Assembly: GCA_026419785.1 (NCBI GenBank)
Contig: JAODTK010003588.1
Span: 1-64,000 of the forward strand
Direction: 5' to 3'
Source of the DNA: Sclerodactyla briareus
Lineage: Eukaryota; Echinodermata; Holothuroidea; Dendrochirotida; Sclerodactylidae
DNA: 64,000 nt
How positions within the stretch are numbered: position 1 is the stretch's first letter; each line of letters begins with the position of its first letter. Position numbers and translations under genes: made by a program. Shown here in pieces: positions 34,571 through 46,850 of the stretch. The notes beneath the pieces are model-generated. The model saw only the letters and a list, made by a program, of their open reading frames with translations. It had not been told where the DNA came from and searched no databases.

Positions 34571-37493
34571 CTGCATAGTGATTCCTGTTCCAAGTAAGAC
34601 AGTTATATCAGTATTGGTCTGATTAGAGGTTTACACGATGACAACCGTATTCTTTTCGAGCAGGACTAGGTGAATACGGTCATTCTGTCATTGAACCAGA
34701 TGTTGAAAGATATTTGTTCTCTTGTCTAACTTACATTAAAAACTGTTTTAACAGGACACCAGACATCTAAAATACTGAATTTTTCCCAGTGAAACCTTTC
34801 AGGGGGGGCACTCCACCCCATCCTCTGCCATATACACTACTGTGGTACCCTTAAAAGCAACTCAATGGGCCAACTTTGTTGAAAAAGGCCCATAGATCAA
34901 TCATCAAGTTTGTCAGAGGCCACTGGGGAGTTAGGGTATGCATGGCTACACTGGAGCCTAATACCCAAGTGACATGCCAAGTTATAGGTGTGCCTTTTAA
35001 GACTGACCAGTGAACACAAAACATGTTGACTAACAGGACAAATGGGTGAGGGAGATTGCCTATTACTGCAGTGCCACAAGACAATATCAGTCTGTCCAAG
35101 GAAATTGTGTGTATATGTTAAAGGTGGAACCAAATTGGGAGTCATACAGGGGATTTACAATACACTCTTTTGATTCAATCAGACTCAAGTCTCAAGTCAT
35201 CAACTGGAGTCAAAACAAACTCTGCATATGGGTCAAATAAACATTGTGTGCCAAGTTTGGTGACTCCTCAAAGAATGATGTACGGGGACCCAAGAGGCAA
35301 TGTTGACATGATGGATGGATAGACCTGCATAGTCAGACAGATGGGGACAGAGTCTGGTGCGCCGTCATGGATAGCACGACTAGGAATGACTGCCTTAGTA
35401 CTGCCATAATGTTGAAAATTGAAAATGTCTCAAGTGTTAGGGGGGGGATTTCAGGTATTTTGTCTGCCCGGGTACCATCCACAAAAATAATTCAGAAGGG
35501 ACAAGGATACCCGTCGTTTTTTAAATGACCACAGAAATCCCGTGAAACGATATTTTGCGTTCAACTATCCTAATGTATGTAAAGTAGGGATAGTACAAAC
35601 CTCAGCCTGACTTTATCGCGATGTTTTTGCACGGAGTTAGACATTCGTTTTACAATTCAAATGATATGACAATTATAGGCCAAGTTTTAGGTGATAAATA
35701 AAAGCTTTGTCCCATTCATTCCCTTGTACTTACCGCTGACAATTGTACTAGCCTGTCATTGAGACGATGACTCCTTTTGGTTGTACTAAACCAGTCAGTG
35801 CACGGTCAAGTAACTTTTCCTAAACAATTGTTTTCTGATCCCCTGGGCCGATCGCTCACTTCAGCCTGTGCAAGGACTGTTGGTCACAAGCCGGCACACA
35901 TGGTGATTGTGCCAGTGCGATGATACGTAGCACGTGATGAACTTAATAGTACGGTCTGTGGGAGGAAAGCTGAGTGTCAAGTGCAGCGGCTCTGAGCGGA
36001 AGCGCTGCGATAGGGAGGTTACACACAAAAGGTTGTGTGTACGAGTAGTAGTCTTGATTGCAGGGGCCCATGTCCCCCATGTCCGTCGTTTCGGTCACAT
36101 TATTGTAGGCCTAGAAGTAAGATTGTTGCCGACCAGGCCAGGTGTGGGCCACAGCCGACTGCGCTCGCTATGTATGCGGCAGGTGAGCCTAGTCTATGCA
36201 CCCGGTGAGCGAATGTCTGCTTGTTTGCGATCGTAGCGAGACAATTCCGAATAATGAAGTAAGAAAATGTAATAGTTGTGAATGGAAAAAATAAAGAAGG
36301 GTGTTTATGCTACTTTGCCTTTTATTTTACTATATTTGGGTATCGGGTAGTGGCATTTTATGACCGGGTACCCGATACGATCGGGCGGGCCCCGTTTACC
36401 CGGGACTCGGTCAGGGCCCTACAAGTGTCCAAAAAAAATCACCATACTGCATATTTATACGGTACATTTCCACATTCTTAAAATAGAATTGGGTTGTTGG
36501 GACTGAAATGCTCAGCCATGGTGGCTGAATAGTATGCGATGGATGACTGGGAACGCGGAACGACCTAAACGGGGCTGGCTGATGATAGTTGAGCAAAATG
36601 GTTGTTGGCAGAAGAAGAAAGAAGAAGAAACGTTCTAGGCCTAGGCCCTCTAGTCCTTCTCCTGGGGATGTGAAGTAAAATGAAAAAACCAAAATCTCAC
36701 ATTTGGTGGCAATACACCCCACAAGGAGTAGATATCAGAATGTTTCTGGTTTGCTTCATTGACTGCTAACATAAAGGGCCCCCTATATGCGAATGAGTCG
36801 CATGTTGCCTATACCCATGTGACCTGGATGTAGGAATGCCTCTTACTCTCAGGGGGTTGAGGTGGGTTAGGTCCGAAGGTTTAGTCTGTTGGTAATAATA
36901 ATATTGGGATTACATCTGTAATGGTTTGAGATATGACTTTAACCCCACCCCTAATGTCTAACACAACATCATCAAGGTACACATGGGGGGGTATACAATA
37001 TGCAGCAGCCGGGGGCCATATTCTACAAAGGTCTTGCGGTGAAACTAAACTAAGCCTAGAATAGGCAATGCTACCGACTTTTCAACATCAGTTACGCTAG
37101 CTGGCGGCTGCGCTCACAGGCTTTAGTACCTTGTTAACAACGACTGCGTTCAAACTTGAGGCCTAGGGGTTTTTAGGCTAGCATAAGTGGCCAACTTTCG
37201 ATTTAAACTTCAGGTTGCGGAAAAGCTTGCATCTCAATTAATATACCCAAAAGACCATTATGGTAGTTAGAAAAGGTTTCGAACTTATCCATTCCCCATA
37301 TGGTCTTGGAGGAGAGAATTATCAATATTCACCCAGAAAGCAGTCAGGAATCTCTTCACTTATCACAAGTTGACTGTTGATCAAGACATTTCACAAGTTG
37401 TCGTTGGCGGCCCAGTCTCAAGTAATGAATAATCATGCAGATTTTCTATAGTAAGGTCTCGAAGTGTGATCAGATGAATAATAGGAGCGCAAA

Positions 37494-37553
37494 ATGAGCC
37501 TGGAGTGGCCAAAACTTCTGTTTACAGACCTTGTATTTCCAAAGCAAGAACAG
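37494..37553 (+). CDS. Candidate first coding exon, unknown gene
   Basis: ATG at 37494 opens MSLEWPKLLFTDLVFPKQEQ, exactly 20 codons, ending at cag/gtggga. It joins in phase 0 to the acceptor at 38021, which supports but does not prove a real gene. I do not recognise the product. No TATA box or upstream in-frame evidence was found. Confidence 0.35.
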
Positions 37554-38020
37554 GTGGGAACAACAAGTGTGATTTTCACCAATTATTACGTCAAAATTAA
37601 GCTTGTAAATATCACCTTAATACTAATTAAATTTTTGACATTGGTAACCGGGTTAGAATTTTTTGAATGATGTTTTGAAGGTTATAGAGGCTGTGTAATC
37701 GGAGGGAGAAGTTGGAGTCATGAGGTTACGGATTCATCACCTTCAATGGGAAGTGGGCTACAGTTAAAATTTCTTCTGATACGTGACTAGCTTAGCCTAG
37801 TCATCACAGTAAGGTAGGGGACGCCCATTAGCGATAGTCCTACGCGGAGATTTCTGCAACCTTCGAAAAATAGTGCCTAAAAAACTTTTTGGAACCCATT
37901 TTCTGTTACTAATAATATTGATGGATTGTGTGTTTTCCTGCAAGTGAAGGGATATTGAAAGTACAAATGGTGTGAATTTGGGGAATCCAGGTATATTTTA
38001 ACCAATTTGACCCTTCACAG

Positions 38021-38123
38021 GAGAAATTGGACCAATCTGGTGTTCGGACAGAATTACGTCGAGTGCAAGTCCTATATCCGTCAACTTCAAGCTCCTCTCC
38101 TGAAAAGTACTCGGTCACCTATG
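38021..38123 (+). CDS. Candidate second exon, unknown gene
   Basis: After acceptor tttgacccttcacag the phase-0 frame reads EKLDQSGVRTELRRVQVLYP then STSSSSPEKYSVTY. Donors gtaatt (38124) and gtaagt (38131) are both possible. A different frame is also open over the same bases (FGQNYVECKSYIRQLQAPLL) and runs on to 38.24 kb as GMAANGPPSRAHKDPG, so the reading frame is not settled. Unknown family. Confidence 0.35.
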
Positions 38124-38332
38124 GTAATTTGTAAGTGCCTTGATGAACAACTCTCTGCTTTCAAAGGAATGGCGGCCAATGGGCCTCCAAGTAGGGCCCA
38201 CAAGGATCCAGGGACCACTAAAAACGGAGGCAAGGTGGTTAGTGTATAAGTTAATGGAGAGTCTAATGGAGGTCCGCTACCTATACTGACATAGCCTAGG
38301 CCTAGCCTAACGTTCGGTCAAGTTGAATAGCC

Positions 38333-38350
38333 TAGGCTAGGCCTAGCCTA
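38333..38350. repeat. 18-bp perfect palindrome TAGGCTAGGCCTAGCCTA
   Basis: It sits in a 60-bp cluster (38291-38353) of overlapping CCTAGGC, TAGGCCTA and AGCCTA words that pair in many registers. The TAGGCCTA core recurs across the whole window (for example 30974, 39015, 44275, 53377). Confidence 0.85.
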
Positions 38351-39065
38351 TAGTGATAGGTGTTAGGCTTGGGAAGTGTGGGAGTTCCACAGCAACCAAG
38401 CCTACCTCGAGATGCTCTACGGGACTTTATTATGCCAATTTCTCTGCTTCGTGTCGCGGTAGGAATAGGAAATTTTACGCTTAGGTTGCATTTCAGTTAG
38501 GCAGCTTGGACTAGGACAGTAGTAGGCTAGTCTGCAGTCGCTTTGGCCAAGGGAGGAAAAGGATTGTTATGTTGGTAGGTACCTATTACCGATAGCGCCC
38601 ACTTTACTAGTGTCCATCTGACTGCAGAAAATTTGGTTGTGAAATGGCGCATTTGGAAATCAGTAAATTTTGAGATGAGAAAAAAATCGAATATTGAATG
38701 GAACACTGTACGATACGACTACAAATTTAGAAATTTGAATCAATGATATTCTAAATCGAAATGTGTTAACTATATAGATGGGTAACACATCCAGCCTATA
38801 GACATCTTCAAATAGTAGACGGGAGATGGCTCTCTAATACGCGTACCATTCTATACGGTGATAACCGTTCCATTGTTTCCATCATAGCGTGTTGTCTGCA
38901 TGGGAAGTAACAAAAAGTGCATCGACTCCTCGAATAATGCCATACGGCGGACCAATCGACCAACTGAGTTGAAAAATCGAAGCTAAATGTGAGACATGAT
39001 ATCCTATACACGAAATAGGCCTAATTCAGGTCAAGATAATTTTGAAGATGAGAACATCGGGACAA

Positions 39066-39334
39066 CAGGAGCGTACCAAGAGATTTGTCATGGGGGGGGG
39101 GGGGGGGTTGAGGTCGGAGCTCAGGGGAAGTGCGCCATGATAAATGGCCTCACCCTTACCTTTGGGCAATATAAGTACAATTTATGGGCCCCTAGACACA
39201 TACTGCTGCATCTTTGCTAAATACAGCCTGCAAAACCTCTACGACGGTAAAAAAATCTGTTTTTGGGTTAAGAATTTAAATTTATTGATCCAACTGGGTC
39301 ATAGGGAGATTCCACCCCCTGGGGTACGCCACTG
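39066..39334. mobile_element. hAT-like short element (tentative)
   Basis: The left end CAGGAGCGTACC and the reverse complement of the right end CAGTGGCGTACC fit the CAGTGGCG start common in hAT MITEs. A G run of 16 (39092-39107) follows the left end and CCACCCCCTGGGG precedes the right. No clear 8-bp target duplication was found. Confidence 0.4.
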
Positions 39335-39489
39335 ATTCCAACAACCAATCACCGCAATTAGTGGCAAACCAATTCTATAACAAGAACCCAGGGGCTCACT
39401 GATTCTTTGCCAGCGCCACACGACTAAAGAATGTTTTTGGATGTGCCTTCATAATTGGACTGTACAGCGTAGACCTGCGACTTAACTTG

Positions 39490-40255
39490 AAACCCCAAAA
39501 ACGATTAGGATCATTCAAATGGCAACCATCCGTGCCAAGGATTGATCAGTGTACAGCATTCATTGCGACGCGGTTATTATGCTCACAAACTTTTCAGACT
39601 GTGACCGTCGGGGACCTTGAACCTCACTAGAACCAATATGCGATCCTCTACACCACATGGAAACCCTTCTTGCTAAGTTGCGAGCTCTCTACATCATTGG
39701 TCCTCAGTCCTAGATGCTCACAAGGTTTTAGGACTTTGACTTCTGTTGGACCCCAGGGGGCCTTGGACTGACCCCCAAACCAGTAGGGATCATCTATTCC
39801 AAGTGGCAACCCCCCTCGTGCCAAGTATGAACATCCTACTTCATTTCGTACACGTTATTGGCTGACAAGTCTTCTGACTTTGACGTATGTGACCTTCGGT
39901 GCCCTTGGACATACCCCCAAAAATAGGGATCACCCACTCCACATGACAACCCTGCACGTCCAAGCATGGCGATCTACATTCATTGGCCTGCACAGTTTTT
40001 GCTCCTTTGACTTATGTGACTTCAGGGTGTCCTTTGTCCGACCCCATTACTCAAAACAAACTCCTGTGCAAGTATGAACTATCTACATTAATTTGTTTGC
40101 ACAGGTATTGTGCTCACAAGTTTCTAACTTTTACCTGTTGATTTTAAACCAGACACAACAAATAGGACATCCACTCCACATTGCAAATTCTCATGTCACG
40201 TATGAGCTTCCCACATCATTTCGTTGACACAGTTTTTCGTGCTTGCAGTGTCCAA
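39490..40255. repeat. About 140-bp tandem array, about 6 copies
   Basis: Units share CCCCAAA..AATAGG(G)ATC, ACTCCA...GGCAACC, AGTATGAAC, CATT.CATT and CACAAGT...TGACTT...GTGACCTTCGG.GCCCTTGGAC. Copies are 110-150 bases and strongly diverged; the last are eroded. The same word style occurs at 63.4 kb in reverse orientation. Confidence 0.85.
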
Positions 40256-40603
40256 ACCTTCGGACTGTCTTGACGTAGGAAGAATGATTCAAAATGTCTT
40301 GTGTTAACGTGAAGGGACGATTACTATTTAGCCTTCTTGAACCTGGATTGTCATTATCTGTTACACAAAAAATAAGCAGCCTGACTGACCAAAGATCCGA
40401 AAGTACGAGGGACGTGATGGCGCCGCACTGCGGAAATTCTGCGAGTGGTTGTATATAAAGCAGCAAGTTCTCGGGAATATCAAGTATCGGAGTAGTATCA
40501 TTCGATTACACAAGACTATAGGACTCAACACAAGAGGGAGCCTACTTCCTTCTTTTGCCACATAACCTATTTTTTTAAGGTTCTAATGTGAACTAATCGA
40601 TTC

Positions 40604-40789
40604 TTGCGCTTCTCAGCTATAAGTTACAAGAAGCGTCACCAAACACACAGGGTGTGCCAGGCAGCGTTTCATGGCCGGAACGTTATGGGCACGGCACCTG
40701 ATTCAAATACACTTCCTCATAATGAATACCGGGAATTAGCCGCCAAAGTTGAGTGTATCGCCCACCGAAAACTCGTTTGTTTAAACTGA
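40604..40789 (+). other. Open frame after a splice-acceptor-like site
   Basis: Following gcttctcag, one frame reads SYKKRHQTHRVCQAAFHGRN, VMGTAPDSNTLPHNEYRE and LAAKVECIAHRKLVCLN before a stop. Composition is protein-like but no family is recognised and no donor is obvious. It could be a terminal exon of the 37.5 kb candidate gene or chance. Confidence 0.2.
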
Positions 40790-41249
40790 CGCCACGTACC
40801 ATGGACATATGCGCAATCATTTTCACTGGGTGCCGTTCCAGCATTCTCTACGCGTTCAATCTGCACAGTCGCAGTCGTGACACGGGGACAAGACTAGTGA
40901 ATTCCTGCACGGTTCATGGACTGGCATGATCACGGAAGTCTTATAGTTATTAACATGAGAGTCCTGGGATGATGAGAGTAGAGGTTCATCACATTACATG
41001 AATATGAGATGCTGAACAACAAATGGTAGGCTCCTAAGGCAGGTCTATGAAATTTGGGGAACATGCTCCTTTCAGGTTCAATAATTCTGGACGGCCGGGA
41101 CCGGCTGCGGGAAATAGAGAAAATCACATGTACATTTCCGGGTAATCAGGTAATGAGCTATATAGGAGGATGTAAAAACAAACGCATGCCGTAGGCTAAG
41201 ACCTCTTAAACCGGAGTACCGCCGTGTCTTTCGTTGTGGAACTAAGTCC

Positions 41250-41760
41250 TGAAGTAACTTAATTTACCCGATTCCATGATGTCAGTAGTCTCCCGATACT
41301 AACGTTACTCTCTCTGTCGGCCGGGGGGCTCTCTTCACACATTACCCCAGTCTGCCGGTACGGTAACCATGGCGACAGCATCGAGGTACGCGAGAGGAAT
41401 GACGATTTTCAATTCGACTTCTATGGGTTTAGGAAGCCAAGTAGGCGGAGGTTCATCAAGGAACCCTGCATGGCCGCATGATCGTGTGCTGAGTACGGCG
41501 ATAACTCGATCGCCTCCGGGGGACGACGCGTGAACCACAGGATCGACCACTTCTCGGATGGAGGAGCGGAAGATTCGTCATATGAATTCAACGAGACTGC
41601 TCACAGCCAGTCGACCGACGAGGCTGTGCAAATATCCCGAACAAACCCCAGCAACCCCAAAAACCAGCTACATTACAGCGAACCATGAAGTGAAGACCAA
41701 GCCCTCGCCCATAATTGTAGCTGTCACGCGAGTCACAACTAAACTGTTCCCTATATAGTT
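41250..41760 (+). other. CpG-rich island with coding-like frames
   Basis: CpG is far denser here than around. An ATG at 41369 has an ideal context (ACCATGG) and opens MATASRYARGMTIF, closing at a TGA near 41530. A second plus frame reads GDSIEVRERNDDFQFDFYGF, a TGA, then DNSIASGGRRVNHRIDHFSD and GGAEDSSYEFNETAHSQS. A minus frame (LPKPIEVELKIVIPLAYLDA) is also open before a gtaatg donor. It may be a first exon plus promoter of an unknown gene with an indel. Confidence 0.35.
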
Positions 41761-42219
41761 AATCGAAATGCGCAAATTTTGCAACATTATTCCAGCTATA
41801 TGGTAATAGGTTGGGAGCTGCTTGAGACATATGTCTTCGTTATAATAATGAAGTTTCTCATTATTCTTCATGTGTTTGTAGTCCATACCATCTAAATCCT
41901 AGAAGGTTTTGAGATAATTTCGATAACCACGTTTCATACTTCTACTCTCTGAGGGGCACGGAAATAAAAGTGGGCGTTAATGCGAGACGCAAGACCGGAA
42001 TTGTAAAGACTCGTCAGTCGCATAATTGGTCATATTTTCTCCAGTGTATATGCTAATCTACTCCAACAAACGTTAGACACGGTTTTGGCCATTTTGATCG
42101 ACAATAATTATTAGGGATGAATGTTCGACATGATTTTATTTCCGGATTTTCAACTATCTCACTAATAGATTCCAGTATGTTACCTTTACTTCAATCTAAA
42201 CAGAACACCCAATTTTGTC

Positions 42220-43234
42220 ACATCCAACACAGGTGCACCACAGGGTACGGTTCTCGCACCATTTCTTTTCACGTTATATATATCCGATGCAGTTCGCAAG
42301 GCAAACCTGCTCTTTATGTCAAATTTGCAGATGACACCGCAATTGTTGGTTTTGATAACGAAGGATGATGCTACGGGTATATGGAACAAATACATAACTT
42401 GTTACCTATTGTGAAGATAACTTCCTAGAACTCAATTCCAAAGACAGCAGCAATGGTCTATACTTTCGGAAATCTGGAGGGGTATCACGTAAGGTTACTG
42501 TTAAAGGTAATACTATTGAAAGGGGTTGGGATAGTTTATAGATATCTTGGGGTTGTGATTAATAATCGTCTTTCTTGGCATGATCATTTGCATGCATGAA
42601 AAACTGAAGGATCCAGGATCATTGCCTGCGTACGATCAATAAGTTTGACATCGATAACAGCCTTCTTTCCATTTTCTATAACTCAATCATCTGTAGTGTT
42701 TGGCAGTACAATCTTATTTCATGGGGCGGCAATGTTAGGAAGGAAGATGCCCATCGTATTGATGCTTTGGTTAGGCAGGCAAGTCGCATCATTGAGGAGG
42801 GTCAGTCATCCTTGGCCTCGTCCTTCCAACACCTTCTAGGGGTTAAGCCTGATAAAATCCTACATGAGGAAGGCCACCCACCCATGAGTCCAGTACAAAG
42901 CGATAAATCCCCTAGAGGTGGAGAGTAGAGAATGAGCTGCCGTTGGCTAGGACAACAGACACCTCTCCTCCTTTATCCACAGTGCACAAGCGTCATAACC
43001 GTTATTTCAGTCGTTAGTTATTGCATGCTACGTCGTTAGTTTGTTGTCGCCATCTTCTCACAGTGCAACTGTGTTGTTCCCATTATCTCTGGTTCGTTTC
43101 ACTGTAGTTATTGTAACATGTTTGACCTATGTAATTAATAAGTATTCTACCACTTTATATATGTTTATATTTGTTTTATACGAGCACGCAATTACCCCTT
43201 GGGGTTGAATAAGTTTATCTTATCTTATCTTATT
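42220..43234 (+). mobile_element. L2/CR1-type LINE fragment, broken RT and 3' tail
   Basis: Reverse-transcriptase pieces appear in order but in different frames: APQGTVLAPFLF, ALYVKFADDTAIVGF, CEDNFLELNSKDS, YRYLGVVINNRLSWHDHL and FDIDNSLLSIFYNSII...RIDALVRQASRIIEE. The element ends with the stem ACCCC-TT-GGGGT (43194-43205), TTGAATAAGT and a (TTATC)n tail (43215-43234), the arrangement of L2/Rex1-like LINEs. It is 5'-truncated and inactive. Confidence 0.88.
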
Positions 43235-44036
43235 CAATGCTTGAAACATTCAAATGCGTTGATTCATCTGAGCGGGAGGATGAGGTTACGACAACCAGAC
43301 GGTCAGTCAAGTGGGATTTTTGCTGCATTTTAAGGCTATATACATCTTATCTAGAGGCGCCATCTCCCTGACAGCCGGGTCGAAAGTCAACCGTCATAAA
43401 TAGTAAAGGCATACAGTGAAACGAGTATCGTGAAGAGCGGCGGACTATAACGCATGTTCAGAGTGTATACAGAAAATATCATTGCACAAACATTGACAGG
43501 TCTAGCGAGGACCATCTTTGCCAAACATTGTATGGACGAGATATTTCCATTCTTGACAATGTCTGATAAGCAATGGAAACCGCAACACATTTTTCAAAAC
43601 CAGGATACATGAATGTATGTGTTAATTAAAGATATTGGAGGAGATAAATCCATTGTACGAATCAATATTCCCTGGCAATCTCACCTCACCTCAAACTCGA
43701 TTTCCAGCTTCGAGAGATGGGGGGAGCATTAATTTGATCGGTTTCATATGTGGTGGAGTTTTTTCTCGGAAATTGAACAGCATCCTTAGATGTTACTTAC
43801 GTTGCGTTTATTGCAAGATGATACACAAACCTAAGAATTCCCATTCTGCCAATACACTAGGAGACTAACCTCATATGGGCTATACAAAAAAAAAAAAGTA
43901 GTAAGAGGGAGTTGGAGTTAAGGTGCTTTTACTAGGCACGCGAATGTGCGAATGTGCGAAAACGCGACAAAGACTGTGTTATTTATATGGGTCATTCAGA
44001 GGCACGCCGATCCGCGAATGTGTGACATGTGCGATT

Positions 44037-44054
44037 TTTTTGTCGCGACAAAAA
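44037..44054. repeat. 18-bp palindrome TTTTTGTCGCGACAAAAA
   Basis: It is perfectly self-complementary and lies about 115 bases inside the left end of the TTAA element, where it could mark subterminal transposase binding. Confidence 0.7.
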
Positions 44055-44649
44055 CCGAATTGTCCCGTGACAATTCAAACTCGCGTGCTCGCTCGCGAAC
44101 AGCCAGTCCGCGAACTTTATGACCGTATTGGACATCCCGCCCCGGACTGGACCCGACTCGGTTATACTGATGATTTATACAGTGTGCTTTTCCTTCGCTG
44201 CAGTAACAAAATAGCTCTCGCTCATATCGTGTCACATCACATCGGACAGTTCCCTTCATAAAAATTCGGCGTTAATAGGCCTACAAGTCTCTTGCATTAT
44301 TCTAACGTGCCATATGTTCGCATAGAAGGCATGATGGATTATTTGGAGCGTTTTATACCTTATTCGTGGGATTTCCCCCAAGGTCTTGGGAATCTTCCGC
44401 AATCGGTTTGGATTCTCTCTAAATCCCTTGGATTGAATTAGGGACAACTCTGAAATTCAGAGTGAATAACGACTCTTTCCCAAGTGATTAAGTAATTATC
44501 TCTCGGGGAATCGACCAGCCAGGGAATGTATATTTCTACCCTTCTTATGACCCACCCATGGCAATGAATAACCAAAACTACTGAACAACGTCATCCCGGA
44601 AATGTCATGCCATGTCTATTATAAACCCATAGCACCTATGCATGCTCTC

Positions 44650-44885
44650 TAAAAGCAAAAGAGGGAATTTCACTCTAATGAAGTAGTCACTCAGCAAACC
44701 TCGAATGTAGATTGGAATTTCACTCTAATAGAGTGAAGTATCACTCTATAATGGCGAAGAGCCGTACTCGTGCTCTCTATGGAAATATTGGAGTGGTTAG
44801 TCAGCACACTTCGAATTCCACTCTAGAAGAGTGAAGTATGCTCCATAATGGGCGAAGATTTCTTACAATGGAGTGAAATGGACTT
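44650..44885. repeat. Internal CACTCT/AGAGTG repeats of the TTAA element
   Basis: Two related blocks at about 44669-44760 and 44800-44885 carry GAATTTCACTCTAATAGAGTGA-like and TTCCACTCTAGAAGAGTGAAG-like words and an ATAATGG.CGAAGA word. The inverted pieces form short hairpins. Confidence 0.6.
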
Positions 44886-45275
44886 ATGATCACACCGCAC
44901 ACTTCATGGGAGTGTACATTCACTATTTTGTTTGTGTGTCCCCATTTCGTTAGAAATTCTCGCAGGGACTTACAGGCCCATAGCCCGATATGCCTCTAGC
45001 ACATAGCCTGCAGTCGTTGTCGTCAATTGGGTGAACTGCGTCCATTCTGTATTTTCTTCAATGAGGAGGTATATCCTGTGGCAATAATAACATCTTGTCT
45101 AAATTGATGTGCTTAGCGAGGGCCATGTTTCTTGTCCGTTTTCGCGCTAGACAGCGCTAAATATTCGCGTGCCTAGTAAATACCCCCGCGACACGCGACA
45201 CGCGATCTTTTCGCCAGGACGATCGCGTGTATTCGCCTATTCGCGCATTCGCCGTGCCTAGTAAAAGCAGCTTAA

Positions 45276-45780
45276 TGAGGAGGCAGAAATAAATGTGTCA
45301 AAAAGAGTTGTTTGAAGGTTGAACTAAAAACGCTTATGATATTTTAGGTGGAATATGTTATCGTATACTAAGCCCGAGAGTTCCCTTGTATTTAGTATAA
45401 TCACTTTGCGCAATCTGAAAGGCCATCGTCATGTTATATATTATATGATCGGACCTTTGATACTTTCTATTTATTACGTCATGAAAGCCGAAATTGCAGA
45501 CCGAATAAACATGACATTGGTTTGAGGTGTTGCGAAATCTAATCTTATGGTGAGGGGAATGGATGTTATAATTTCATCGCAAAATTATAGTGGAATATAT
45601 ACCCTCTCAAAAGTGCAGTGTTAAGAGCTGTATTCTACCATGCGACAATTGCCAAGTTCTAGCAATTTTAGAGGACAACGCAGATGAATCATACAGGGGC
45701 TTATTCAATAGCTGGATAAAAACTGAACGCGTCAGTCTAAAACCGTAAGTTCATAGGACTTTCCGTACGGAGTTATAGTC
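45276..45780. other. Intergenic, no assignable feature
   Basis: AT-rich sequence without a motif I can support. Confidence 0.4.
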
Positions 45781-45784
45781 ATTT

Positions 45785-46255
45785 GAAGTTTGTGGTAGGG
45801 GAAGCGGTGTATTGCGGAAAGATCGAAATGCAAACCCATCTGCATTAAAAAATGATGTAATCGTGCAAACCCTGCAAACATTCTTGTTTCTATTGAAATT
45901 CAAATATTAAGTTCCACTTCGAAAAGCATTTAGTCATGGGGAGAGGATTTGCTGTGGTAGGGTTTGGGGGGTGTTGTTGATAGTTACTTTGGTGAGAGAA
46001 AGACAACGAATTTGTAAATGTGACTATTCAAACAAAATGGAACAATCAAATACATAACATAATTTCCTGTGTTGTCCATGTGTGACGTCATGCGTTATTG
46101 TGCAATTGGGATTCTACCAATTTCTATGGCCTATGGCCCAACACTTTGAAGGCCAATATTAAACTCCACATAGGACATCGTATTGAAAGGGATTTGGACC
46201 TATAAATAGGGTTTTCCATTCTCCACGATATAACCTATGGTGTATCCAAGCCTGC
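45785..46255. repeat. Dispersed repeat, copy 1
   Basis: It shares with 47745-48180 the words AAATGATGT, CAAAC...GCAAACA, GTTCCAC/ATTCCAC, GACGTCATGCGTTATTG, CAATTGGGATT, GAAGGCCAATA and ATTGAAA.GG.TTTGGAC. The two copies are direct and about 1.95 kb apart. No coding frame, family unknown. Confidence 0.75.
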
Positions 46256-46850
46256 AGGTGTAATTAACACCCAATCTAGCTTGGACTGGCGGTATATTAG
46301 TTCTTTCAGTTATTTTATACAGAGAACAATCACCCATGTTTGATGGAGCTCGTGATAGAACGAATGGTATCAAAACAAACCAAACCAAACAACAACAACA
46401 TAGACAATCATGTACAGCGTTGTTTCGGCGGAGTATGCCCGATGATTCTTTCTCTGTATTGCGCGTGGGCATTTTCGAAGTACAAGTATTTTCTTGAGGG
46501 ACACTCAAACATTTTATGAAAATATTTCGTATGATTGTGATACGGCTATCAGTTCACCATTATTCAAAATCTGGAGAGGGGGAATCTCCAAATTCCAATT
46601 TTAATAATTTATGCCGTGTTTTCAAATTTACCGTGAATCCAGTTGAAAAAATTCCACCCGAAGAGTCTTTACGGGGCAGGCATATGGTTTAATTTCTGTA
46701 ACGTTCGTGGTATTATTTTATATTGTGTGGGGTTGCATAGATGGATTTCATCTTACGCAAAGCAGTTAGGTCCATCGAACTTTGGGGTTTTCTGCTGAGC
46801 TTTGCTGACGTGACAGGAGCGTGAGAATATGACATTGTTAACCATCCGCT

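Larger units (their letters stand above)
29398..37493. other. Intergenic region upstream of FHIP1
   Basis: No gene recognised. The FHIP1 promoter should lie just right of 29397, but no TATA box is clear; the flank has a G run at 29463-29470. Two AGTC-rich islands (32.5 and 34.45 kb), a third at 35.17 kb and single copies of the ~150-bp repeat wording (32.15, 33.83 and 35.25 kb) are present. A CpG-richer patch at 35.9-36.2 kb could be a promoter or a lost exon. Confidence 0.5.
43922..45271. mobile_element. TTAA-flanked non-autonomous DNA transposon
   Basis: TTAA at 43918-43921 and 45272-45275 flank a 1350-bp element. The left end is GGTGCTTTTACTAGGCACG and the right end reads GCTGCTTTTACTAGGCACG on the other strand; both continue with CGAATG.GCGAA-type words. 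TTAA target sites are used by piggyBac and Kolobok transposons. No transposase frame is present. Inside are an 18-bp palindrome (44037-44054), a second CGCGTGCCTAGTAAA copy at 45163 and repeated CACTCTA/TAGAGTG words. Confidence 0.85.
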
